Shown here: in pieces, positions 31,741-39,363 of the stretch
Layout: the number at the start of each line of letters is the position of its first letter
How positions within the stretch are numbered: the first letter of the stretch is position 1
Assembly: GCA_963826695.1 (NCBI GenBank)
Contig: CAWGXZ010000005.1
Location: forward strand, 93,564-157,563
From: CAWGXZ01 sp963826695
GTDB lineage: Bacteria; Pseudomonadota; Gammaproteobacteria; Burkholderiales; Burkholderiaceae_C
Direction of reading: 5' to 3'
Length of the DNA stretch: 64,000 nucleotides
The notes under the pieces: generated by a model
Databases searched by the model: none
What the model was told of the DNA's origin: nothing
The model's input: only the letters and a program-made list of their open reading frames with translations
Translations under genes and position numbers: made by a program

Positions 31741-32704
31741 GAGCGGGATCGTGCCGAGCGGGTGCCGTGCGACGCTCGTGTCCCCCGAGACGGGCGATGC
31801 CCGTCTCTCCTCCTTTACCTCGCTCTGCACGACACCCACTCGACCCGATCGGGTACCGCTCAGGTGCGCGCTCCCAGGCAACGAGCGGTGGCAGGACGCG
31901 GGCAGTGGGTGGGTGGCGCAGTGAAGTAAAGGAGGAGGACGCGGCCAGCGGCCGGGTCCGGGGGACATGAACGGAGCTGCCTACCCGCTGACCGCGGCCC
32001 GCTCCAAGGCCGCCACGTTGACTGTGCAGCGGCACGCCGCTTCGGGAATGCGCGCCCAGTTCCATGCTCCAGGCGACCCAGACAGAACCTGCCAACAGGC
32101 GAGCGGGATCGTGCCGAGCAGGTGCCGTGCGACGCTCGTGTCCCCCGAGCCGGGCTCCGCCCGGCTCTCCTCCTTTACCTCGCTCTGCACGACACCCACT
32201 CGACCCGCTCGGGCACCGCTCAGGTGCGCGGTCCCAGGCAACGAGCGGTGGCAGGACGCGGGCAGTGGGTGGGTGGCGCAGTGAAGTAAAGGAGGAGGAC
32301 TCGGCCGCAGGCCGGGTCCGGGGGACATGAACGGAGCTACCCACCCGCTGGCCGCGGCCCGCTCGAAGCCCGCCATGCTGACTGTGCAGCGGCACGCCGC
32401 TTCGGGGATGCGCACTCATGGCAGAACGTGCCAACAGGCGAGCGGAGTCGTGCCGAGCGGGTGCCGTGCGACGCTCGTGTCCCCCGAGCCGGGCTCCGCC
32501 CGTCTCTCCTCCTTGACCTCGCTCTGCACGACACCCACTCGACCCGCTCGGGCTCCGCTCAGGTGGGCGCTCCCGGGCAACGAGCGGTGGCAGGACGCGG
32601 GCAGTGGGTGGGCGGCGCAGTGAAGTAAAGGAGGAGGACTCGGCCGCAGGCCGGGTCCGGGGGACATGAACGGCGCTGCCTACCCGCTGACCGCGGCCCG
32701 CTCC
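31741..32704. repeat. Three tandem copies of a palindrome-containing 340-360 bp repeat
   Basis: The copies run 31741-32100, 32101-32439 and 32440 to about 32704 (the last is cut short), with only scattered differences. Each begins GAGCGG-x-x-TCGTGCCGAGC. Within each copy TGTCCCCCG and TCCTCCTTTAC near the left are answered by GTAAAGGAGGA and CGGGGGACA about 120-170 bases later, so each could fold into a long imperfect hairpin. The remaining third (after ATGAACGG) is unique to the unit and not palindromic. Short proteins can be read through every copy in several frames, but they mirror the repeat and are not convincing genes. The block fills the gap between the two Hsp70-like genes. It resembles amplified MITE/REP-type elements rather than a CRISPR. 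Confidence 0.9.
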
Positions 32705-32766
32705 GGCCAGGACGGCATTCAGCCCCGCTCCCTCGCAGCCCAGGCACCTGCTGCGCAAGGATTCAC

Positions 32767-34611
32767 TCAGGAATTCCCACGAACGTCGAACTCGACCTTC
32801 CAGCGCTCGCCGCCGCCTTCGGGCTGCGCCGAGAGTTCGAGCGTGCCGGTCTCGGTGACGGCGGCCTGCAGCGTCACGGCGACGACGTCGCCGGGCGGGC
32901 GACCGTCGGCGGGCAGCGTGACCTGGATTTCCTCGAGTTCCTGCAGCTCGTCGGGCGCCCAGAAATCGAGCAGCGTGCCAGCGGCGTCCTGGCGCCGCAC
33001 GGTCGAGCCGAAGAAGCGGAAGTGCACCGGTTCGCCGACACGCAGGCCGAACTGCTGGGTGGCGATCGCCGTCTGGCTGCCCTCTTCCATGCCGAAGGGT
33101 GCCACGCAAAGCGCCTGGAAGGGCGCCTCGAGCCCCGGCACCGCCGGCATCGCCGATTCGACCGCGACGTAATGGGCGCGCGCGGTGCCGCCACGAATGC
33201 GCACGCCGCCGCCTTCGCGGACATGGCCATGGTAGGCGGCGCCGCGCGCCACCGCCAGGTCGAGATCGGCGCCGTCGAGCATCCGCGCCGGTGCCGCGCC
33301 GTCGGCGGCCAGCCAGGCGTTGATCGTCGCCAGCGTGCGCTCGGCCAGCAGCGGCGAGCGGAACACGCCGCCGTTGAAGAGCACGGCAGTCGGATGCAGG
33401 AAGCCGGCCTCTTCGGCACCGGCTGCGGCAGCAAAGCCGTCGAGCTCGGCCGTCGCCGCGACCTGCCGGCCGAGGAAGGCCGCCAGGTGCCGCGTCACTG
33501 CCGCGTCCTGCGCATACGGCAGGCCGATCTGCGTCAACCCGGCGCGAGCCCGGCCCTGCGGCCGCGCCGAGGCGTCGACCTGCGGGAAGAAGCCTTCGAG
33601 GATCGTCGCGTCGACCTCGGCGCGGGCCAGCTCGGTGCGGATCGAGCCGCCAATCAGCTTCGAGCCGCGGCTCGGCACGACGATCGGCAGCGACTGCAGC
33701 GTGGCGTCGCCGAGCAGCGCCTCCTTGGCGCTGCGGCAGGCGAAGGTCAGGCCGCGCATCTGCCACGGGTCGAGCGTCTTGCCTTCGGCCGCCAGCTTGC
33801 GCGCGACGCCATGCGCCAGCGCCAGGTCCATGTTGTCGCCGCCGAGCAGGATGTGGTCGCCGACCGCGACCCGGTGCAGTTCGAGGTTGCCCTCGCGCTC
33901 GACCACCGCGATCAGCGAAAAGTCGCTGGTGCCGCCGCCGACGTCGACCACCAGGATCACGTCGCCCGGCTTGACGGCCTTGCGCCAGCCGCCGGCGCTC
34001 TGCTGGATCCAGCTGTAGAGCGCGGCCTGCGGCTCCTCGAGCAGCACCAGCGATTCGAAGCCCGCAGCGCGCGCCGCTTCGGCGGTCAGCTCGCGCGCGG
34101 CGGGGTCGAACGACGCCGGGATCGTCACCGTGACGCTTTGCGCGGCGAACGGCGCCTCCGGGTGCGCCTGGTCCCAGGCAGCGCGCAGGTGCGACAGGTA
34201 GCGGATCGACGCATCGAGCGGCGAGACGTGCGGCACTTCGGCCGGCGCGCCGTTGGGCAGGATCGCGGCGCGGCGATCGACGCCGGGATGGCACAGCCAG
34301 CTCTTGGCGCTCGACACCAGCCGGATCGGCGTCAGCGCACCGCGGCTGCGCGCCAGCTCGCCGGCGATCGCGTCGGTCGGCCCGGCCCACGGCAGGCTCA
34401 GCTCGCCGGGCGCCAGCTCGTCGGGATGCGGCAGGTAGAGGAACGACGGCAGCAGCTTGGGCTGCTCGACGGTTCCCGGTGCGGTCAGCTGCGGAATGTC
34501 GAGCACGCCGTGGCGCGTGGCCTCGCCGTCGCTGGCGGCGATGTCGAGCCAGGCCAGCGCGCAATGCGTCGTGCCCAGGTCGATACCGATCGAATAGTGG
34601 GGGCTGGTCAT
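32767..34611 (-). CDS. Hsp70-like protein (short form)
   Basis: 614-residue Hsp70-family ATPase from the ATG at 34611, directly before HYSIGIDLGTTHCALAWLD. The nucleotide-binding domain has VVDVGGGTSDFSLIAVVE, ILLGGDNMDLALAHGVARK and FNGGVFRSPLLAER. The C-terminus carries a truncated beta-sandwich region (about 480-610) ending in WKVEFDVRG, with no helical lid. It is clearly related to the longer Hsp70-like protein downstream, sharing VSSAKSWLCHPGVDRRAAILP-like segments, so the two probably arose by duplication. The DUF2760 gene ends 19 bp upstream, which suggests one transcription unit. Families of this kind are annotated as chaperones; no client or co-chaperone can be inferred from the sequence. 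Confidence 0.9.
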   Translation of the reverse strand: MTSPHYSIGIDLGTTHCALAWLDIAASDGEATRHGVLDIPQLTAPGTVEQPKLLPSFLYLPHPDELAPGELSLPWAGPTDAIAGELARSRGALTPIRLVSSAKSWLCHPGVDRRAAILPNGAPAEVPHVSPLDASIRYLSHLRAAWDQAHPEAPFAAQSVTVTIPASFDPAARELTAEAARAAGFESLVLLEEPQAALYSWIQQSAGGWRKAVKPGDVILVVDVGGGTSDFSLIAVVEREGNLELHRVAVGDHILLGGDNMDLALAHGVARKLAAEGKTLDPWQMRGLTFACRSAKEALLGDATLQSLPIVVPSRGSKLIGGSIRTELARAEVDATILEGFFPQVDASARPQGRARAGLTQIGLPYAQDAAVTRHLAAFLGRQVAATAELDGFAAAAGAEEAGFLHPTAVLFNGGVFRSPLLAERTLATINAWLAADGAAPARMLDGADLDLAVARGAAYHGHVREGGGVRIRGGTARAHYVAVESAMPAVPGLEAPFQALCVAPFGMEEGSQTAIATQQFGLRVGEPVHFRFFGSTVRRQDAAGTLLDFWAPDELQELEEIQVTLPADGRPPGDVVAVTLQAAVTETGTLELSAQPEGGGERWKVEFDVRGNS

Positions 34612-34630
34612 CGGGCGTTCCGCAAGGGCT

Positions 34631-35215
34631 TCAGAGTTCGACTTCGGCCGGCGCCAGCACCGCAGCGTCGTGGCGTTCGGCCAGCTTCGGCAGCCGCACC
34701 TCGGCGACACGCCAGCCACGGTGGCTCAGGCTGCCGCGAAACGGCGCCGTGCCGACGACGTTGCCGGTCAGGCGGATGGCCGCGGCGTCGAAACCGGCGT
34801 CGAGCGTGACCCGGCTGCCTTCGGCCTCGCCGCGCACCGGCTCGATGCTGAAATGCTCGCGCAGCACCTTGCGGCAACCCTGGTGGACGACGCGCGCGGC
34901 GACGCCGATATCGGCATCGCCATGCTGGTCGATGTCCTCTTCGAGGAAGTCGATCAGCCGGGCCTCGCGCTGCAGCAGGCCGAGCAGCTGCAACGCAGCC
35001 TCGGGGCCGCTTTCGCGCAGCACCGGTGCAACGGGCGCGGGCGCAGGCACTTCAGCCGCTGCACCGGCGTCGACCGGCGCCTCGGCAGCATCCCGCAGCG
35101 CAGCCAGCCGGCCGGCGTAGGCCGGGTTGCCCAGGGCGCCGAAAAATGCACCGAAGGCCAGCGAGATGCGCTGCATCAGCGACGGGGGCGCGGCGCTCGA
35201 CGGCGGTTCGACCAT
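34631..35215 (-). CDS. DUF2760 domain protein
   Basis: 194-residue protein of unknown function. After a short variable N-terminus and an Ala/Pro linker (about 40-65), the conserved domain runs LQLLGLLQREARLIDFLEEDI, then IGVAARVVHQGCRKVL, and ends RLTGNVVGTAPFRGSLSHRGWRV. This domain is commonly found beside Hsp70-like genes, as here. No signal peptide or membrane segment is seen. The ATG at 35215 is preferred over longer reading to 35566, whose extra part is not conserved and overlaps the pilin promoter region. It is the first gene of the Hsp70 cluster and divergent from pilE. Confidence 0.82.
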   Translation of the reverse strand: MVEPPSSAAPPSLMQRISLAFGAFFGALGNPAYAGRLAALRDAAEAPVDAGAAAEVPAPAPVAPVLRESGPEAALQLLGLLQREARLIDFLEEDIDQHGDADIGVAARVVHQGCRKVLREHFSIEPVRGEAEGSRVTLDAGFDAAAIRLTGNVVGTAPFRGSLSHRGWRVAEVRLPKLAERHDAAVLAPAEVEL

Positions 35216-35435
35216 GCTCAGGGCTCCTGTGGCGTTGACAAGGCCCCGGCCGGCTGTACGCCGACCGGGGCCTGAGCCGCTCATTTTATGTTGCGCTGCA
35301 GCATGCAGCACGTCCGGGCGAATCCACCGCCACGGGCGCAGATATGTAGTTCTACGTAGGCCACCGCCGAAGGGGTCAGCTTGGACGTGGTCCTGCCGAA
35401 AACCGGTGCTCCCTCCTTTGCTACCTTCCTGTCCC
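35216..35435. promoter_or_regulatory. Divergent region between DUF2760 and the pilin operon
   Basis: This 220 bp gap must hold both promoters. It contains GTAG-TT-CTAC followed by GTAG at about 35346-35359, a small overlapping palindrome. A GG...GC pair resembling a sigma-54 site before pilE has 13 bases between the doublets instead of 10, so I do not call it. Confidence 0.3.
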
Positions 35436-35912
35436 GTGATCTCCTTCCGCCCATGTGCCGATGCGATCTCTGCGGCCTCGCCCGTGCCGGCAAGGCCAGG
35501 CCGCGCCTGCGGCAGCAGCGGCTTCACGTTGATCGAGCTGCTGATCGGCCTGGTGATCGTCGCCATTCTGGCGTCGATCGCGCTGCCGAGCTACCGCGAC
35601 CAGATGCGCAAGTCGCGCCGCGCCGAGGCGCAGGCGTTCGTCATGGCGGTGGCCGCGCGGCAGACGCAGTTCCTGATCGACACGCGCAGCTACAGCAGTT
35701 CGCTGGCCGACATCGGCGTGGCGACGCCGAGCAGCGTCGCTGCCTCGTACACCATCGCGCTGGTCGCGACGCCCGGACCGCCGCCGGTTTTCTCGATCAG
35801 CGCCACGCCGATCGGCGAGCAGCAGCGCGAGGCCTGCGGCACGTTGGCGATCGACCAGACCGGCAGCAAGACCGCCATCCGCGACGGTGTCGCCGTCGCC
35901 AACTGCTGGTAG
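35436..35912 (+). CDS. pilE: Type IV pilin PilE
   Basis: Type IV prepilin of about 158 residues. A leader ends in Gly and is followed by FTLIELLIGLVIVAILASIA, the PilD cleavage site with Glu5, then the N-terminal helix that anchors and packs the pilus. The globular part has two cysteines (REACGTL and VANCW at the end), a typical C-terminal disulfide loop. The start is uncertain: the best candidate is the GTG at 35436, giving an unusually long 28-residue leader, and no ATG is available close to the site. It begins a run of pilin-like genes (fimT, pilV, pilW, pilX, pilY1) that form the minor-pilin/tip operon. Whether it is a major or minor pilin is unclear; position in this operon favours minor PilE. 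Confidence 0.85.
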   Translation: MISFRPCADAISAASPVPARPGRACGSSGFTLIELLIGLVIVAILASIALPSYRDQMRKSRRAEAQAFVMAVAARQTQFLIDTRSYSSSLADIGVATPSSVAASYTIALVATPGPPPVFSISATPIGEQQREACGTLAIDQTGSKTAIRDGVAVANCW

Positions 35913-35920
35913 CGCGTGCC

Positions 35921-36415
35921 ATGCCGCGAAACCCGCTCTGCGGTGCCCTCCCTCGCCGAGCCGCGCGCGGTGTCACCGCGATCGAATCGCTGGTGGTGGT
36001 GGCGATCCTGGCCATCCTGCTCGGCATCACGGCGCCGTCGTTTCGCAGCTTCATCGAAAGCCAGGAATTGAAGTCGATGGCCTACGACCTGACCACCGAC
36101 CTGCTGCTGGCGCGCAGCGAGGCGCTCAAGCGCAACCGCAGCGTCGAGGTGCGGGCGGGCAGCCTCGGCTGGCAAGGCGGCTGGGCGGTGAGCACCGTCA
36201 CACCCGCGGAGGAACTGCGGCGCCGCACCGCGCGCTCGCTGTCGGTCGCCGTTTCGGAAGCGCCGACGGCGATTACCTTCGCGTCGAACGGCCGCGTCGT
36301 GACGCCGGGCAACGACGTGCGCTTCTCGCTCAGCAGCCCTGGCAACGCCGGCGGCCGCTGCGTCGATCTCGATCTCTCCGGCCGCGCGCGTTCGCAGGTG
36401 GGGGCTTGCACGTGA
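35921..36415 (+). CDS. fimT: GspH/FimT family minor pseudopilin
   Basis: 164-residue minor pilin. The prepilin motif is RGVTAIESLVVVAILAILLG (cleavage after Gly, Glu at position 5), followed by SFRSFIESQELKSMAYDLTTD and ARSEALKRN, the typical GspH/FimT pattern. The C-terminal beta domain contains FASNGRVVTPG and a closing RCVDLDLSGRAR. It follows pilE by a few bases, and its stop overlaps the GTG start of pilV (GTGA), so translation is coupled. FimT-type proteins take part in pilus priming and, in some species, DNA binding during natural transformation; that role here is inference from family. Confidence 0.88.
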   Translation: MPRNPLCGALPRRAARGVTAIESLVVVAILAILLGITAPSFRSFIESQELKSMAYDLTTDLLLARSEALKRNRSVEVRAGSLGWQGGWAVSTVTPAEELRRRTARSLSVAVSEAPTAITFASNGRVVTPGNDVRFSLSSPGNAGGRCVDLDLSGRARSQVGACT

Positions 36416-37002
36416 GCCGCTTGCCGAGGCGGGAGACAAAAGCCCGGCAGCAGGCCGGATCGACGCTGATCGAGGCGCTGGTGGCCATCGTCGTCAGCGC
36501 CTTCGGACTGCTCGGCTTCGTCGGCATGCAGGCGCGATCGACCTCGGCCGAGTTCGAGGCCTTCCAGCGCAGCCAGGCGCTGGTGCTGGTCGACGACATG
36601 AGCAGCCGCATCAACGCCAACCGCGAACAGGCCGCCGCCTACTTGCGCGACGGGTTGATCGGTGCCGGGCCGGTTGCCGACTGCAGCGGGCTCACCGGTG
36701 CGCCGCTCGACGTCTGCGAATGGGGCAACCTGCTGCGCGGCAGCGCCGAGACCCGCCAGGGCCAGCTGATCGGCGCCATGATCGGCGCCCGCGGTTGCAT
36801 CAGCCGCGCTGCCGGCAGCAGCGACCGCTACACCGTTGCCGTGGCCTGGCAGGGCATCGTCGGCACGGCGGCCCCGGCCAGCCGATGCGGCCAGGGCGAC
36901 CCGGTTTTCGACAACGACGCACGGCGCCGCGTGGCGACGGCATCGATCTGCATTGCGCGGCTTCGCGACACCTCGCCGGCGCCGGCCGTCCCGCGCTGCT
37001 GA
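36412..37002 (+). CDS. pilV: Type IV pilus minor pilin PilV
   Basis: 196-residue minor pilin of the PilV type. The short leader RRETKARQQAG precedes STLIEALVAIVVSAFGLLGF (Glu5 present) and then MQARSTSAEFEAFQRSQALV, the standard PilV continuation. The globular domain has several cysteines (DCSG, DVCEW, GCIS, RCGQG, ICIAR). The start is GTG at 36412, overlapping the fimT stop. PilV with PilW, PilX, FimT/FimU and PilE forms the priming complex that carries PilY1 at the tip. The stop is 2 bases before the pilW start codon. Confidence 0.9.
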   Translation: MSRLPRRETKARQQAGSTLIEALVAIVVSAFGLLGFVGMQARSTSAEFEAFQRSQALVLVDDMSSRINANREQAAAYLRDGLIGAGPVADCSGLTGAPLDVCEWGNLLRGSAETRQGQLIGAMIGARGCISRAAGSSDRYTVAVAWQGIVGTAAPASRCGQGDPVFDNDARRRVATASICIARLRDTSPAPAVPRC

Positions 37003-37004
37003 CC

Positions 37005-38009
37005 ATGAAGTCGGGCTGCGGCACGAGGTCGCGCCGCCCGCAGGCGGGCGCCACGCTGATCGAGCTGATGGTCGGCCTGGGCATCGGCATGGTGCTGGTG
37101 GCCGCGCTGCTGCTGCTTTTTTCCAATGCCTCGAGCAACGGCCACAACCTGGCGCGCGCCGGCGCGCAGATCGAGAACGGCCGCTATGTCTCCGAGCTGA
37201 TGCGCGAGGAACTGCAGCTGGCCGGCTTCTATGGCGAGATTGCGCTGCGCCAGGCGATCTACAGCGACCCCGACCCGTGCGAAACCACGCCGACCGGCTG
37301 GGCGGTGACGCCGCTGACGCTGCCGTCACCGATCACCGGCTTCGGCGCCGACGACGTGCTGCCGTGCCTGGCCGACCGCAAGCCCGGAACGCACGCCATC
37401 GCGCTGCGCCGGCTCGGCACCGAAACCGTGCCGGCTTCGACGCTGGTCGCCGCCCGCGGCGAGTTTCACGCGCAGGTTTCCTTCTGCAACGACGACCTGC
37501 CGCCGGCACTGATCGTCGGCGTCGACCCGGTCGGCTTCACCCTGCGCGACCGCGGCTGCAGCGCGGTCAATCCGGTGCGGCCCTACATTTCGCGCATCTA
37601 CTACGTCGCCACCTGCCGGCGCTGCGGCGAGCGCAGCGACACCGAGCCGACGCTGAAGCGGGTCGACCTGGTCGGCCAGCAACTGGTGACGACGGCGCTC
37701 GCCGACGGCATCGAGGACATGCGCTTCGAATACGGCTTCGACCAGGACGCCAACGGCAGCCCGGACACCTGGCTGGCCGCGCCTGCGGCAGGCGGGCCGG
37801 CATCGCAGTGGTCGAACGCCATGGCGATCAAGCTGCACTACATCACCCGCTCGTTCGAGAAGGTGCAGGGACGCGCGCTCGGCGGCGCGCAGCGCTTCCA
37901 GCTCGGCGGCCTGGGCACGGTGACGACGCCGGATGACGGGTACAAGCGGCACCTTTACAGCGCGACGATTCGGCTGGTGAATCCGAGTGGGGCGCTGGAG
38001 GCGCAATGA
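37005..38009 (+). CDS. pilW: Type IV pilus minor pilin PilW
   Basis: 334-residue minor pilin. The leader RRPQAG is followed by ATLIELMVGLGIGMVLVAAL (Glu5 present), then NGRYVSELMREELQLAGFYG, a strong PilW signature. The large globular domain has paired cysteines (DPCETT, LPCLAD, FCNDD, RGCSAV, TCRRCGER), so it is probably disulfide-stabilised. The end VTTPDDGYKRHLYSATIRL is also typical. ATG at 37005 lies 2 bases after pilV. Downstream, the operon is interrupted by a large inverted repeat before pilX resumes. Confidence 0.92.
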   Translation: MKSGCGTRSRRPQAGATLIELMVGLGIGMVLVAALLLLFSNASSNGHNLARAGAQIENGRYVSELMREELQLAGFYGEIALRQAIYSDPDPCETTPTGWAVTPLTLPSPITGFGADDVLPCLADRKPGTHAIALRRLGTETVPASTLVAARGEFHAQVSFCNDDLPPALIVGVDPVGFTLRDRGCSAVNPVRPYISRIYYVATCRRCGERSDTEPTLKRVDLVGQQLVTTALADGIEDMRFEYGFDQDANGSPDTWLAAPAAGGPASQWSNAMAIKLHYITRSFEKVQGRALGGAQRFQLGGLGTVTTPDDGYKRHLYSATIRLVNPSGALEAQ

Positions 38010-38094
38010 GAGTTGGGGCCTGTTTATCGCCTGCGGCGGGCTTGTGCACAGTGCGGGCGGAGCACTTCTTTAAGCGCATTGCGCAATTCGCTGC

Positions 38095-38705
38095 GCAGCT
38101 GCGGGGATTTCGCCCCCGCGGGCGACCTACTTTCTTTGCTTCGCCAAAGAAAAGGCAAAGAAAGGCGACCCGGCGGCTGCGCCCTCCTCGCTTGCGCGAG
38201 GAGGGTCCGCTGCGGTGCTCGGCGGCGCGGGGCGAGCGCGCAAACTCGCCCCGGGTACGGGGCTCAGACATGTGCGCTCGACGGCGCTTCGCGCCGCAAC
38301 CCCGCCCGCCTGCGCTCCTCGCCGCATCCAACGGGAAGTTCCCACTCGGCTCGCTTCGCATCGCCTCCGAGTGCTCGCTGCGCGTCGCCTGAAAGCGGCG
38401 TACCGAGGGCGAAGCGAAGCGAGCCGGCCGAGGCGATGCGCAAGCGAGCCGAATGGGCTTCCCGTTGGATGCGGCGAGGAGCGCAGGGGTGCGGGGGCGG
38501 CGGCGAAGCCGCCGGCCGCAAACTGTCTGAGCCCCTGTACCCGGGGCGAGTTTTGCGGTCGCCCCGGACCCCGAGCACCGCAGCGAACCCCCTGGCGAAA
38601 GCCAGGAGGGCGCAGCCGCCGGGTCGCCTTTCTTTTGGTTCCTTTTCTTGGGCAAGCAAGAAAAGGAACTCGGCTGCCGGGCCGAAATCCCGGCGCAGCC
38701 TCACG
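38095..38705. repeat. Large near-perfect inverted repeat (about 600 bp) inside the pil operon
   Basis: The two halves are reverse complements over most of their length, folding about a centre near 38400. Left landmarks GGGATTTCG, AAAGGCGACCCGGCGG, CTGCGCCCTCCT, GCTGCGGTGCTCGG, CTCGCCCCGGGTAC and CGCATCCAACGGGAA are each matched by their complements in reverse order on the right, ending in CGAAATCCCGG near 38690. The left arm contains an additional local hairpin, CCCTCCTCGC/GCGAGGAGGG. It encodes no convincing protein, and I see no transposase or target duplication. As RNA it would form a giant hairpin between pilW and pilX. It looks like a non-autonomous element. Confidence 0.88.
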
Positions 38706-38779
38706 CAGTGAACAACCGCTGCAAGCAGCTCGGCAGCCGTGCCGAGATCGTGGCGCAGCTTCACGCCGTGAACAACTTC
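38683..38779. repeat. Short tandem duplication at the right edge of the inverted repeat
   Basis: Two imperfect copies of a unit of about 58 bases: CGAAATCCCGGCGCAGC...GTGAACAACCGC, then CGAGATCGTGGCGCAGC...GTGAACAACTTC. The second copy provides the GTG that may start pilX, so the duplication probably formed where the element entered. Confidence 0.6.
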
Positions 38780-39363
38780 CACGGGCAGGCAAGCAAGCCC
38801 GGCCGCAGGCCAGACCCCCCCAATCCGGCGCCACTCTCATCGTCGCCCTCATCATGCTCGTCGCCATGGCGATGCTCGCCGTCTGGGCGTTCAACTCGGG
38901 GACCACCAACCTGCGCACCGTCGGCAATGGCCAGTCGCGGCAGCAGGCGTTTTCGGCGGCCCAGGGGGCGATCGAGCAGACCATCAGCTCGACCCTTTTC
39001 GTCGCCGACCCGCAGGCGGTCGCCGCCGGTCCGATCCCGGTCGACATCGACGGCGACAACCAGCGCGACTACGACGCGCGCCTCACGCCGCCGCCGAGCT
39101 GCTACCGGCTGCATGCCGTCCGCTTCGAGGAGCTCGATCCCGCCAACCCGCAGGACATCGCCTGCTACGCCAGCGGTGCGGCACAGAACGCCGGCATCGT
39201 CCTCAGCGGCGCCAACGGCGTCGTCGGCGAGTCGATGTGCGCCGACAGCGAATGGCGCCTGCGGGCCCAGGCCGAGGACCCCGTGACCGGCGCCCTGGCA
39301 GCGGTCCACCAGGGCGTTGCGGTGCGGTCGCTCTCGAGCGACGCCAGCAACGGCTGTCCATGA
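38768..39363 (+). CDS. pilX: Type IV pilus assembly protein PilX (start uncertain, possible frameshift)
   Basis: Minor pilin with QSGATLIVALIMLVAMAMLA, the PilX-type N-terminal helix without Glu5, followed by TNLRTVGNGQSRQQAFSAAQ and a small globular domain of about 150 residues ending just before pilY1. The body is certain; the 5' end is not. In the body's own frame no ATG, GTG or TTG is found at a sensible distance. A GTG at 38768 would give a short leader only if the run of seven C at about 38814-38820 were eight. Either one base is missing there or the native start was displaced by the adjacent inverted repeat. Its stop overlaps the pilY1 ATG (ATGA). Confidence 0.75.

Noticed and set aside
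31741..32704. CRISPR-like array or repeated small genes in the three tandem units
   Set aside because: Units are 340-360 bp with no short direct repeat-spacer structure. The short proteins readable in each unit simply mirror the palindrome in several frames.
31697..34564. A 955-residue minus-strand frame running from inside the short Hsp70 gene through the tandem repeats
   Set aside because: It is out of frame with both Hsp70 genes and repeats itself in step with the DNA repeat; no conserved domain.
35395..35435. Sigma-54 promoter before pilE
   Set aside because: The GG and GC doublets are separated by 13 bases rather than 10.
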